Shown piece after piece: positions 13,157 to 26,074 of a stretch of 64,000 bases of DNA. The notes beneath the pieces are model-generated. The model did no database searches. It had not been told where the DNA came from and saw only the letters and a program-made list of their open reading frames with translations. Made by a program: the position numbers and the translations under genes. Numbering within the stretch: position 1 is the stretch's first letter; each line of letters starts with the position of its first letter. Location: contig CM082593.2 in the NCBI GenBank assembly GCA_040954595.2, forward strand, positions 1,302,001-1,366,000, in the 5' to 3' direction. The DNA comes from Balanoglossus misakiensis (Eukaryota > Hemichordata).

Positions 13157-16100
13157 AGGGTCTCAACTTTGTTTACGAGTGCAGTGACTTCCATTAAAAT
13201 TGGCAGAGAGTGGCACTATATGTTAATGGTCATATTTCTTTTCAACCAGACAGGAAAAGGTCTCATTCAAGAAGGGTAGAATTAAGCCGCAGAATCATAT
13301 TGCCACACCAACTTTGAACAAAAGCACCGAACTTATGACGGAAGAAATAGTGTTATGACAATGCGTATGAAACTAAATACGTGTGAACATTCGGACATTG
13401 TCGCGACCAGGGGAATAAAGTCAGCAACTGCCAACCTCTGTAAACAGGATACTGTCAAGGAGTATAATAATGACATATCTCATTATAATCATTATGGTTC
13501 TTTCCATGTAAAAAGCTGTGGCCTACAACACTATTGCCGGTGGTCTCTCATATCATGAACATTAATTGGGAACCAGACATAACATAGAAAATGGCAGTGT
13601 ACATGTAGTTATTCAATATAATCATGCATGTATGCAACAAGAGTTCATCTAAACGAATTAATCTAACCGATAAGGTTAATTTCAATAACATAAAATTTAT
13701 TGTCAGACTCTCTTGAGAAACAAGACAAGATTGTTCCAGACCTAGTTTGATTAAAAGAATGTTTCAATCATATTGGCTTCGGCTGCTTTGGGATATAATC
13801 AGCGACTGATTACAATCGCAGCGTTATTGCAACTTGGGTACCGCCGACAGTGCATTTCTCTGTTGGGCAGAATGCGGCGACATTGTGCCTTATCACTGAT
13901 TTAAGCGTTGAGCATCTTACGTGCTCAATTAGACTGAAGGAATGGAGACTTCCGGTTTTCGTTAGCTGTGTATATGTGAGTGTTTTGTGGCGTCGGTAAC
14001 TTTACGAGCTTCTTTTTATAAAAGACAATCTATCGACTTTGGTTTTTACTGCTACTGAGATATCATGGCGGTATTCCGAAAAAAGTGACAATAATATGTT
14101 AAACAGGGTGTGCCATCGTCATACTTAGCACAGATTTTCTGACCAAGCATACTGGTACTCCTTGAAAACTGCAGTTATCGCATCTCATTTCTCTATCAAA
14201 TAGAAGATATGTCCACTGCCTTCAATCATCTTTATCATAATAACTCAGTTATACGGAAGTATTTAACTTGTTATTAAGCTCCTATATCATCTTGTGAGTG
14301 ACATGACGCAGTGTTTTTAAGGTTGCTCCCTGTTCCCATAGTGATGAAGGAAGCGCTGTGATGTCATCAACAACTGGTCACTCTGCAGTAACACGACACT
14401 ACATATCTCATGGCAGAGTCTACGCAAGTGCGGCTCAGATTTTTTTGAGAGAGGGAGAGAAATATGTTCTTTGAGTAACAGCGACTTCCGTCGCTGGTAA
14501 TTGGTACTCGTGGTGAGCGGCCGGATAAGCGATATCCTCGGCATTAACAAAGAAGATGACTCCAGGTGTGCTGAGAGCAGAATCCACTGGATGGCGCAAG
14601 AGAAAGAAACCGATCTGAAGCAAGTCTTAATCAACAGAGTGAATCTCCACATTCTGAAGTGTTCTTTCAGAGTAGACAGAGTCTTAATGAACATGAAGTT
14701 TCCCTGTTATGTCCGACATCCCTCTGAGCAAAGGAGTTGGGCGAATCCTTCATGATTTACAGTAACAGTGAAATCGAAAATTGAATCTGTTGCCGAAGAT
14801 GATAAGTCTCTACCTTTTCTATGTTTCTACATCCCTAGTTGAAACAGCAGGAAACTTGTATAGTATTTCACAGTGTAGTTTCTTGACATATGTGATATCA
14901 CACCAGAACTCCTTCTATAAACTTAATGCGTCGTTCAGAAGCTCATTATAAAAAGTATGTTTTAGTACAGAAACAATACTTGGAAAGATTATAGTCTAGC
15001 GACTTCCCTGTTATGCACACACACAATACATGTATGTCACATACGCAAAGAATGAAGAACGTTATTGTTCAGGGGCAAAGATGTAATAGAGGTATTCTAA
15101 CCACATCAACGATAGGATATTAATTGCTGAAGTTTACTTATGCACTGTGTGACATATTTTAGTGGCGTTTATTACCAAAGCAAAGAGAATTTTCACAAAA
15201 GCAAAGCTGCAATTATGATTCCTGGTATCTCTGACTATCCAAACGAAATGTCACAAGTCAACTTGCGATTATTCCCATCAGACTGCTATGTATCCACACA
15301 ACAATTAATTTGCCAACAAAGTAGAGCCATTCTGTTCGTCCAGTATCTTTTTATTTATACGTTAATGAGTAAACCCCTCTGTGTGTGGGCTCGTCCCATT
15401 TCATGACTTGACAAATGTAATACTTCAACCTTAATCACTTCTCTTGTGTCCCCTCAATACCCTTTGGTATGATGTCAAGATTGTATGACAAAAACACATT
15501 GGTTCAGACCTGATAGAGAGACAAAGGTAATTACATGTATCGATGAAGAGATTGTGTTACCGTGACTCTAGGAAAATGTTCACCCAGCTTTGTGAGAAAA
15601 CTGCTAACAAATGATCCAGCTATTTTTTTTCTTCAAAAAAGGATAGCTTATCTGACTGGCTGACTACAATTGTAAGTCGCTACACATTTGACAGTGTACC
15701 ATTCCCAAATTGCACCTTTGCTCTTGTGTTTTAGTTATTATTTTATTTTGTCGTCAGAGATACAAATTTAATGCTTCTTTGCGGGAGGGCAAATAATAAC
15801 CCCAAATTACAACAAATACCATGTTGGGATTTTCACATAATGGGGACTAATACGGTATACACTCATTTTGACACTGTTCACTTCCTCATTAGAGTTAATA
15901 AGTGAATATGACGTGGCAATACAGCTGAGTGGGACTATTTTGTTTGACCTTATTAGAACAACGTTGCCCTGCTGTATTTTTAACTTGCAACTTCTACCCT
16001 CTGCAAGTGAATGTAAAAAACGCTGTTTTAATTTTTGGTTATCTTTTAGTGTCTGCGTATTTTAAATTTTCTCTGTTTCGCTTGAATCGTCTTAGTGGAC

Positions 16101-17384
16101 ATGTCACAATAGGAAGTTAGACACATGAACATACAAATGTACACTGCATCTCACAGAGTTGGAGGTGATAGAAGTATCTCTTCATATAAGCAAATCCGAG
16201 AGTCAGAAAGAGTAAATGAAATCAGAGTCACTTTACACTACAGCATCTCTGACCAAATGTTTCGTAGGATGTAATTAGTCGACATTGTGACTGGCTTTCA
16301 CGGGACTGCCATTACACTACTATCGGAAGTCACGGGAGATTAATCTGTTGTCGACGCGGTATTTGTCTATTCAAACAACTGACAATGAAGGCCTTGTCTA
16401 ACCTGCTGTAATGAGGCTGAATACATTTCCAAGGTGTTCCTTTTTTCCTTTTCCCATTTTGTCTGGCGTGCCTCACACAGCGATGAATTGCGTGATAGCT
16501 GCCTTGTCAGTGAACGTAAAAACTGCATTTTCAGCGAGGCGTATACATCATACATGAGACGAAGATAGCTAGCGACCCATTAACTTAGATACATAGACAG
16601 ATAAAGACTCAGATATTCTTACATGAACGCTGTAGTTGTAGCATATGTTAGAAAAAGTAGGAAGAGCCCACCGCTTTACACTTAAGACAGTTGTAGGGAG
16701 CAACGTTGCAGGATATTCTGACGGGAATCCCGATATTAAAAGTCGTGTGATGTTCATTTATTGTGGAATCGCAGACAGACACTGACGAGTATTAAAGTTC
16801 TGCTTATAAACTATTTGTGGTCAGATCAGCGTAGGGATTAAAGTCACCCTTCTCAATCAATCCAATTAGCGGATGTGCAAATTGCCCATTAACATTTTGT
16901 CATGTTTTTGTTCTCCATTGAAATTTTTATCTTATTTAGTAAATAAATTCCCTTTACAGGTGATAATTAAGTGGGAGCGCTAAGCAATATTAGGACTTGG
17001 CAGTGAAATGCCAGTGCGGAATACTAGTGCACGAAATACAATCTATTGAATATTCAGATATATGTTAAGGAGTTAACCGTCACATGGTATCATACAGTTT
17101 TGAGTGATTGGTTCAGTTTACAGCCTCGGCTCAGTCGGTGTTCATCACTGACGAAAACGTTTTCAGAACTTTTATTACGGCTTTTATTGGCAGTGTACAT
17201 AAGATACGTGGGGGGTTGCACTGATGTCATCGTTTGCCGAGCATCCAATCAACGCTACACAGAGGTGTATACATCGCGCGATCAATCAACCAGCCCATTC
17301 AATATCCTTCATTCCTCGCAGGTGAATGGAAGGTGTCGCACTGACTACTCTAGAACAAGGTACGCGATTCCTTAGCGCCCAGAG

Positions 17385-17819
17385 TCTAAGCAACGAGGAG
17401 CTCTTTTCTATCACTCACGTTCTCCAGCGGCAAGTAGAAGCTTGGTGATAATTCAAGCTTATCTTCTTACACCAAAGCGGAAAACGCGGGAATCTCACTC
17501 CTGGAATTTGATAACGCTGCCGGAGAGAAAGAAGTAGGAGAAGAATCGAACTGCAGCTCGCCTTTAATTGAGCCTTGGCAGTAAGTACTGTTTAAGATTG
17601 CAGATCAGGACGGCTGTGAGGTAAATCTTTCAGCTAATCCAATACTGACTCAAGTCCATCGGCACATTGCAATCTGCATTTTCCCAGTCACTCATCTTAG
17701 AAGTTTGAAGAACAGGGGAGAACTGAGACTTCATATGGGAGTGAAGCACTTGAAAAGCAAAAGGGCCTTCTCCCTCGAATCTTGAACATTCTTTCCCAAG
17801 ACCGCAACCATCAGCCACG
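17385..17819 (+). promoter_or_regulatory. Putative 5' UTR or leader of the GPCR gene, possibly with its own intron
   Basis: This stretch precedes the GPCR start codon. A strong splice-donor match, GCA|GTAAGT, sits at 17581. Candidate acceptors before the ATG are CTTTCCCAAG ending at 17800 and CAACCATCAG ending at 17814, behind a short pyrimidine tract. A 5'-UTR intron of about 220-234 bp is therefore possible. I see no convincing TATA box. The extent of the leader is a guess and needs transcript data. Confidence 0.3.
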
Positions 17820-18137
17820 ATGTCTGGCAACTGGACAAACGGCAGCGATAGCAATGCCACTGAAAATTATTACTGGAGTCTGACTTTCGATAAGATTCTT
17901 CTGAGTTCCTCCATGGCCATCATATCATTCATCGGGATAATAGGAAACTCACTGGTCATCTTCATCGTGATGATGAACAGAAAAATGAAGAGCGTAACCA
18001 ACCTCTACATAGTTAGTCTAGCTTGGACCGACATTATGTTCTTGGTGTTCTGCGGCATTACCACGGCGACGATACCAGTGACAATAGATTGGATATTCGG
18101 TGACTTTATGTGTCGCTTTGTGTCCTACATGCAATTT
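17820..18137 (+). CDS. Kisspeptin-receptor-like GPCR, coding exon 1 (residues 1-106)
   Basis: This exon encodes the N-terminus through the start of TM3 of a class A neuropeptide receptor at the cell surface. The start ATG has A at -3 (CCACGATGT). The extracellular N-terminus carries three N-glycosylation sequons (N4-W-T, N7-G-S, N12-A-T) and has no obvious signal peptide, as is usual for small class A receptors. TM1 is about 25-51 with GNSLV (N43 = N1.50). ICL1 is MNRKMKS. TM2 is about 61-86 with LAWTD (D71 = D2.50). The ECL1 motif WIFGDFMC supplies C98 (C3.25), half of the conserved disulfide. The exon ends after ...YMQF at an exact codon boundary (phase 0) with donor GTGAGT. Reading through the intron instead gives a 150-codon frame that stops at 18272 and would lack TM4-TM7. 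The family call rests mainly on exon 2. Confidence 0.88.
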
Positions 18138-19425
18138 GTGAGTATCAGATATTTCTTACTGTATAGGAACGTTTCACTGCTGATCAGATTGTTACAAGAC
18201 ACCGAGCGCCCTCTCTTACAGTGCATTATCTCTTGTATATTGCTATTTGCGTACACTGATATATTACTATAAAGGTCATCAATAGATTTCTACTTCACGG
18301 TTTGATATTAAGATAATTCGCACCGATTACTAACCCACTGAAGTAATACAACGTTTTCAAATTATATGAAAATGATGTACATGTACACCCCCTAGCGCGT
18401 GTAAAAAATCTGAAAGTATACACTGACGAGTTCATTATAATTTGCAAAAGTGGAGAATGAGAGGCAAATTACTTTATTCTGAAGACAGCAAGGTTGTATC
18501 GACAGATTGATATTGTTCATAACACAAAATGGATATGGCAATGATATCCTAATTATATTATATTTTATTTTTTCCTTAATTCTTGTCAACGACGGGATAT
18601 CCTGTTGCGGCAAAGTTCTTATAATGACGTCGGTAATTAATCTAATACGAGAGATTATAGAAATCAATACAATCAAACATTCAAGTTAATTAATAATCAA
18701 TATCGTTTCAATTACTAATAGTGTAAATTTCATCATCCAAGTAAATGAAATTTTCATTATAAGGTAGTATTAGTTTCCTAATTTTCCTCAAGGTGAATTT
18801 TATGGTATTATACAAATATATATCAGTTGCATAAAGATGTCTGCTGGTAATTAAATGCATGTAAATTAGCTGACACCCAACAAAAAGTAACCTATTGCTA
18901 TTTAGAGTTTGCTGGACGTGTTTGCTGCTATTGTCTATAAAATAGACCAGATGGTTATGACGTTCACATAGATACGATTTCTAGATGTAACAGTCGAGCC
19001 ACCCTCGTATATGAGTGAGTAATTCTTTGGCGTTGCTGTTTCATATCATTGAGCTGTGAAGTAATTGGTTGGGTTTATTCAACCATAACCAGTAAATCCT
19101 TCTCGCTTGGCGATATACTCACTGCCTCTTGAAGGCGGCTCCAATATAGAACGTTTTATACATAATGCACTTGCAATGCTTTTCACTCAAAGTGTATCGT
19201 ACGTTCTATGCATTACGTACCGTATGTTTCGGGGCCGTAAAAGTTAACTGCCACTGTCTTCATACGTTCAGCGTTCACGTTATTGCAAGATTTAGTGTTA
19301 CCTGTTTCCAGGGCCATCACAAAGTTGTAAATGCTAACAGAGTGGAATATTGCAATGCCATGGAAACACCAATATGGAAATCTATAGTCCAAGGCGAAGC
19401 GTGCTTTCAATGTGTCTGATTTCCA

Positions 19426-19439
19426 GTCGCCATGGCGAC
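19426..19439. promoter_or_regulatory. Perfect 14-bp palindrome GTCGCCATGGCGAC, RFX/X-box-like
   Basis: The sequence is its own reverse complement. It resembles the RFX X-box (GTTGCCATGGCAAC-type), with C and G replacing T and A at two symmetric positions. It lies about 1.3 kb inside intron 1, where regulatory elements are common. Whether it binds anything is inference. Confidence 0.3.
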
Positions 19440-22400
19440 GGCATAGATGCTCAGTTGTGATTTTGTAGTTAGCTGTCAAAGGTTTCACTGAACGAACTTA
19501 TCATAAATGTGGTTTTTTTACCCGAATTTGTGAGAAGCAACTCCTTTTTCAAACCAAAGAGACTCAATAGACTGTGAACGACATAGACCGGATGTTTTCA
19601 CTCCCGCGGTGTGTCTCCAACATTCGATACTTCTAAAAGCTTCATGTAAAGTTTCATCAACGACGTATGCATCGCATTCAACATTCATTTCCTTGCCTAG
19701 ATGTATTAATCAAATCGAAAGTTGTTAAGAAATTAAGTGCAGCCTTTCCATTTTCACTGCATCAAACAAATCCCTGTTCTAATCATTTGCGTCACCAAAT
19801 TACACATTTGCTTCAAACTTAGTATAGAAATCACTGAAGTTATACCCTCTGTTTGTTGTTCGTTGATCTGTGGCTGGGCGTAGTGGGGCTTATGTTATTT
19901 TCTTTATTAGACGCACAGGGCGTTTATAGTGTTACAAAATGAGCCAGGGTAACCTTTTACACAAAGTAAGTATGTTTTAATTTTGGAAGCGTGGTGAGCG
20001 GCAAAACGACAGAGTAGATGATTGACGAAGGACGACAGGCCCAGATGACATGCGAAAAGCGCTCTTTGAATCAAGGATCCCCCCTGAGTAAAAACTGTTC
20101 AATGACTAGAGAGTGGAAACAAGAAACCATACTCTACACGCTGGAAGATTCAAAGCTCAACTGAGAAAAGGACATCAGGGCAACTGCGTGTTTTATCCCA
20201 CCTTTATATAAGTTATTTCCTTCCACGGAAAAAACGAAAAGCACAATCAGAGGCGGCGGCATGAATTTGCACGATACACCAATATCTCGCTTCGTGAACC
20301 TTTTCACCAAAACCATGCAGTGCAGTTCATGCTTTGCTTCTTGTTAAGCCATGGAGGCATGTCGTGATAACCTCGCGTGTCCTCTCAGGAACAAGGCATC
20401 ACATTTCATCAATCGTACACAACTAATTTCAGCTTTGTCGGGAGAGTGTGCTTAGACGAATGCCGACGAACCACAGCTTTGGAATAACCCATAGTAACTC
20501 AACTCATTTTGGGTCATTTCATTCGCTGACATTGGATGTATGCTTTATGGGAAATGAGTCCATTATAAACCTGAAGAATGTACAGAAAACGTACAAAAAA
20601 TTGCTTTCTTCATTTGTACGTGCATCATGCATAACTGAGCAAGTCGTATTATAATGTCGTATCACTAGAACAAGAATCTGAACATCGAAGTACCGTCTGA
20701 CGGGCAATTATAACCAGTAAATGTCCCTGCTGGCTTTATGAGATTCAATTTCACCAAACGTTCAAAGGCATTCTGTATCTTATGGGGAAACAAGCAAAGA
20801 AGTCATTGAGTAGAGTTACAGGAATATTAACGTTTGATGTGTCAGAAGACAAGATGAAAGTTCAGCGGTAAAGCTATAGTTGAATGAACATGGAATGAAA
20901 AGTCATTCACTCAGACACAGCATTTTTGACATTTATGGATATACATGTACATGTATGTAAATTAGAGGCGAATGTGTACATTTCAACCTAAAAGTTTCAA
21001 CTCATAAAAGATGCAATCACAAAGTTCTCTTGGTGTGTATCTGTGTAGTTACATGTAGCTATTTGTCTGTCTCTCTCTCTAAAGAGGCTCATGCAATTGT
21101 TGGCTTTGGCAAAACTGCCATAGTCTACATGTGAGTAAGATTACACAAGATAGAGCTGGAGAATTATGCGGTACCAGCAGAAGGGCCCTTAATAAGTGAC
21201 CTACTGTCACTAAAGACAGTTCTGAAATTTTACGGCGTAGTCAAATTAACATCGGCACTCAAAAAACGCAATTGAATTATTTTGAAGGCGTGATTTTTTT
21301 TATTTATTAAATACTAGTTTCCAGATTTCCTAAGGCAATTAATGGTGTGTTGCGCAGGCATGTTCTGTTATTTAACATTTGATTAAATGATAAGGACCCT
21401 TTATTGATTTAGACTCTCCAGCTTTTAGCTTTCATAGTGTGCTTCGATTGGCTTGCCATTAAAATTCTTCTGCTATCCTTAACTTAAATAATGCGCGATT
21501 CCTCGAGTTCAGAAATATCAACACAATGGCAGGTTGAACACGTGAAAATATCGTTATGTCCTCCGAGATACTTTAACTTTTATTTGGCGTTCGAGAGTAC
21601 ACAAGTATGTGAATGTACAAGCAAAATCTGGTTTACACGTGCGAATGACAGATGCGTATCGTTTTTGGTGCCAATGCAATGTTTCATTGGTGTATTATAT
21701 TTTTCTTCAAAGTTGCGTCATCCAAGCAACTTGATACTCACATATATGCAATATGCTCTATTGTATCGCCGCTAATTATCTGTTTTAAAACCAGCACATG
21801 GGGCATACCTAATTAAGTTGAGATTCCTTCAGTAGCCGAGCGACTCGAACAACTCAGCTGCATGTCAAACATGGCGGTAGATTTCATAACATCAGAGATT
21901 CGGGCTATGAAACCTTTGAACCCATTGATCTCGATTGTAGTCGTATTAGCATTTTATGAAAGAAGGAGATGTTCTGATTGCATTAATTCAAAACGTGCAA
22001 GTGGTTGTGGCTACAGATATCATGCAAAACACAACATGTAAGGTTCACCCAATTTCAACACTACAGTCAGGCTAATTTAGAAACAAAGGCTGTGTTTGAT
22101 AAGGTACACGTAACTGTGTTCCCTTAGCGACCATAAAACCTGATAATGTGTCGTTTCAAGCCGCAGTCATTACGATACGAGACTTTTTGTGAATGTCGTA
22201 CGGTCAGGCCACTGACAAAAATCATTAAGCTAACACTCAACTGCCAGACATTCAAGAACCTTTCAAGTCATCTGACAGCAAAGCCTTTGGTCTTTATGAC
22301 TTCTTATTTTATGGAATGAGAACATCTGGGTTACATAGAGTATGCACCCTTGTCCACAAGCATGTGACTATTTTAAGAAATGGCAAAAATAAATCAAACG

Positions 22401-25400
22401 CGATCCCGATACTGCGCACTTACAAGATTACCCGTTGATGCGCCTGACCCCTTGCGAAGATAACTTCAACAACTTCCTTTAAAAGCTAGTTTTATAGGGC
22501 AATGAATAAAAACTGTGAAATAAAATTTATCGGCGTTCATACTCTTTGATAGTTACGTTTATTGGTGGCATTAAATGTCACTTCGAAATTTGTGTCACTA
22601 GTGAATGTCATGTTATATGTCAACCAGAATGACTATGATACCGTTTTACTGGGTAAATTTGTTAATTTTACTGGTGGAATTATGATTTGTTTAAAAAAAT
22701 AAAAAAACTTTGCGAACATAAATACACTACATCGTGCCCTTTCTCGGATCAAATGACTCGACATCTCAATCATTTTTTCCCTGATTCACTAAATATTGAC
22801 CTTTTACATCTGCTGGGTCTTCCAAACGAAAATCTGATGTGCCATTCGTAAAAAAATATCGATGCGCTGTCTACAAAGGTATTCTCAACCTTCGGGCAAA
22901 AATATATAAACGCCCCCGAAAGGTAGACTCATGGCACCTGAACATTTTGACCCTTATTTTACCGTAAAGCTCGATTCGGCGACGTGATGTCTCTAGTTTC
23001 ATTCATCTTTGGGGATTAATTGGCCCCAGAAGCTGAATTCCATATGTAATAATTATAAAATTGCGGCATATATTAATGATTTACGTTTAAACAAATAAAT
23101 TCCTTTGCACATGATATAACAAATGAAAGCCTAAAATGTCTTAAATGTGTGATAAATTTTCAGCTTATCTACATTAATTTCTATACCAGGATTTATTATT
23201 CCAAAATTGCCTATTTACTGATTCTGAGTCACTGTTATATTCCAGCCTCGCGCTAGTATTAGCAGATTTGAGGCTTAGTGTTGAAATGTAAAGAATTGCT
23301 ATTTTAGAATAAGCACACACATAATACAAGTCAATTATATGCCTCATCAATTGAAAATGCCTACCTGAAAAAAAGTCATAAACCAGGGAAATAAACCCAA
23401 GGGAAAGAATGTCATAAAATGAAAGGGTTTCGTTTTTACAATATCTGCTTTATAGACCTCCGAAGAAAAACTTTTAATAGCTTATCCCATCACTAATCTC
23501 ATTATGAGCACCTGCGAACTATAAAGAAAGCTAATTTTGTTCCCAAAAGGGATAACTCATCTCTGACTTTCATACCAACTGCCAGGGTGTCTTCCCTGTT
23601 ACAGTAGGGAAAGCATCTGCAAGTACAATAAAGGAATTCTAATATTAATATCTTTTAGCAATTTAAAGATGATGAGAGACTATTTCCGTTGCATGGTTGA
23701 TACATTTGCAGTATGTTTATCAGTATGCCTGAAATCCTCAGCAAAAAATATATATTTTGTCTCTTTTACTTGTGAATACTATTTTTTTTCTTCATTCTAA
23801 ACGTTCGTGCTATTGACCAGTATAGATGATGATGGATCAAGCAAAATATTGCTGTGTGTATATTACCAGAAGTTTCACAATTTACCAAAGGTTTAGGCAG
23901 CACAAAGCTTGTTTGTCAAAACGTGACTATTGTCGATTTGAAGTTTGCAATGTAAATGATGAAGTATGTTTATGTATCAGAAACTAATGCAGCCACTCGG
24001 CCTAGTTCCACGAATGTAATTATAACAAACATAGCGCAATTTTTAATTACTTTCTCACCCTTTTCCCGCCTGTCGTTAGCAATATCACATGAAATCACTT
24101 TCCCCTGTGACTTCCTCTCGTGGGGGTAACACTCTTACCCGTCGGAGATTTGATATCAAGATCTGTGCTGGTGACATCGTCACTGCACAATGGTGCAGTT
24201 GGTCAACTCTTACATCAAGTATGACCAAGGGATGTCTTCTGAGGATAGGAATTGTATAATATAATTCTTACTTATTGATTGAATCTAGCTCTTGAGATTT
24301 AAAAGTCTGGGCACAGTAACCGCAAGTGGGTTTGCTTCAAGATATGTATTGGGAAATGTTTGTATCTATGACACCTTGCAGGTATTCTTAATTGAAATTC
24401 GTCTTCAAAGAATTGTCTTCGAACTATATAGCATTGATGTTCTACTGAAAATATCACATGCTGAGCATGGTTGCCGTGCTGTCTATTCGTTTTCTGGCGG
24501 ACCTTTAAGGAAACTAACGATCGGTCGGAAGGAGAACTATGATTATGTCTTTTAATTCTGCCCAATGGTGGCCAATTCTACGCGGCCATTCTCGCTGTGT
24601 TGAATTACCACCGATTTACTATCTGTTGGTAATTGATCCCACGAGATGTTCACGAATTTGCAGCGTTGCCTTGGGTTTCATATGGCCTAATTGATTTTGT
24701 GTGATAAGACAGAAATGTAGAATCGTGCAACATCTAGATGTAGGAACCAATCAGCTTGTTGAGTACGGATAACGAAGAACTGTGTCTCATAAATGGAAAT
24801 AGAGCAAACACTGCAATCGGTACAGTTTCTTACTCACAGACTTGCGAAACCCACGAATTTATGCTCGATAAATTAAATATGGTATACAGTCCGTGCAAGA
24901 ATGTGCACTCTGCGCTCAACATTAATGTTAATACATGACTTTAACTACATAATGTACTTTCGCCGCCTGTAGTATACCGGTACGCCTTAGAGACATATTT
25001 TCTGAAAATGATATTCCTCACAAATCTTTTAATTCTTTGATATATTTAAGCATGTGAGGAGTCGTTTAGAAAACAAAGAAGAAACAGGTTATTCACCGTC
25101 ACATCTCATTGTCATATAAGTCACTACTTTAAGTTTTCTTCATAGAGTTAATACAGAGATTGGCGGCGAGACAATTTGCACTCTCATTCAAAATGTTGCA
25201 CGATTATTCTCATTTCGAAGAAAGAATAATCTAAAGCTGCCTTGAGCAAAGGTTTAAGACTTTGATTTCCGAAGCGAATTCTATATATCGTGTATAGGGC
25301 AACCGTACAGACAGAAGACAGGATAGGAAAGACAGATGAAAACAGTTCGATAACGATTGACGTAAATCACAGGGAGTTTTCCCTGTCAGTAAAGGCCACA

Positions 25401-26017
25401 CGTCTTCTAATTGATAACACTACACTATGAAGAGGTATATTGGTTTGCGTGGAACCATGCACCCAATGCACACCAGAATTATTCTTCTATTACCTAAATT
25501 CTAAATGTTTCATTCAGCCGAAACCATAAACTGACTTCTGTCATCCATCGACTGTGCACTTTCAATATGCCAATTATCAGTTGCTTCCCTAGAGAAGAAA
25601 TTTCAAACTAACTAATAATTACGGCGACTTCTTTTTATCCCACATTCTTTTTAATAATGCAACCTTTTTCTATGGATCCACTTAATCTGTTAAATTAGTT
25701 TAAAGTTTCACATGCTTTCCATTGTAGCTGTATATTACATTAAGTTCTGAAGTATTCCCGATTTGCGTAATTCTACCATAGCAGAAAATATTTCAAAGGA
25801 AGGTGTTTTGAAATTTCATTTGATTGTACGAAGCGAATAAAATGGCACTATGACAGGACTAACAAGACAACCACAAGAGTGCAGTATCCTTGTCAGACTT
25901 TGTGAAAAGGGTATTTGTAGCCCTTGTTCACTGGGAGATTTGAACTATTTTTTCTTCATTTCCCAAATGACCCAACCTGTCTTGACAAGAGAAATGACAC
26001 GGCAGGTTGGTGGGTGG

Positions 26018-26074
26018 TTATGTACATGCAGGTAGGTAGATGGGTGGGTGGGGGATTGATTGGTGAACTGGTTG
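26018..26074. repeat. G-rich GGTA/GGGT simple stretch
   Basis: GGTAGGTAGA followed by GGGTGGGTGGGGG and GATTGATTGG. This is degenerate tetranucleotide sequence within intron 1. The short frames crossing it are not credible as genes. Confidence 0.6.

Larger units (their letters stand above)
1..17300. other. Intergenic region without a recognisable gene
   Basis: About 17 kb of AT-rich DNA upstream of the GPCR gene. The longest open frames (125 codons on the minus strand at 14317-14694, 123 codons on the minus strand at 7826-8197) lack domain motifs, and some overlap frames on the other strand. No tRNA, rRNA or transposase signature was seen. What it does hold is listed separately: a 137-bp tandem duplication, short direct and inverted repeats, C and G homopolymers, an A/T-rich simple repeat near 5.45 kb and a tetranucleotide microsatellite near 11.2 kb. 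Distal regulatory DNA for the GPCR could lie here, but nothing in the sequence proves it. Confidence 0.6.

Noticed and set aside
14317-14694. 125-codon minus-strand frame, the longest outside the GPCR
   Set aside because: It overlaps frames on both strands, has no recognisable motif or splice context, and its length is within chance for 64 kb of six-frame AT-rich sequence.
17630-17860. 76-codon minus-strand frame overlapping the GPCR start
   Set aside because: Antisense shadow of the leader and exon 1, with no support of its own.
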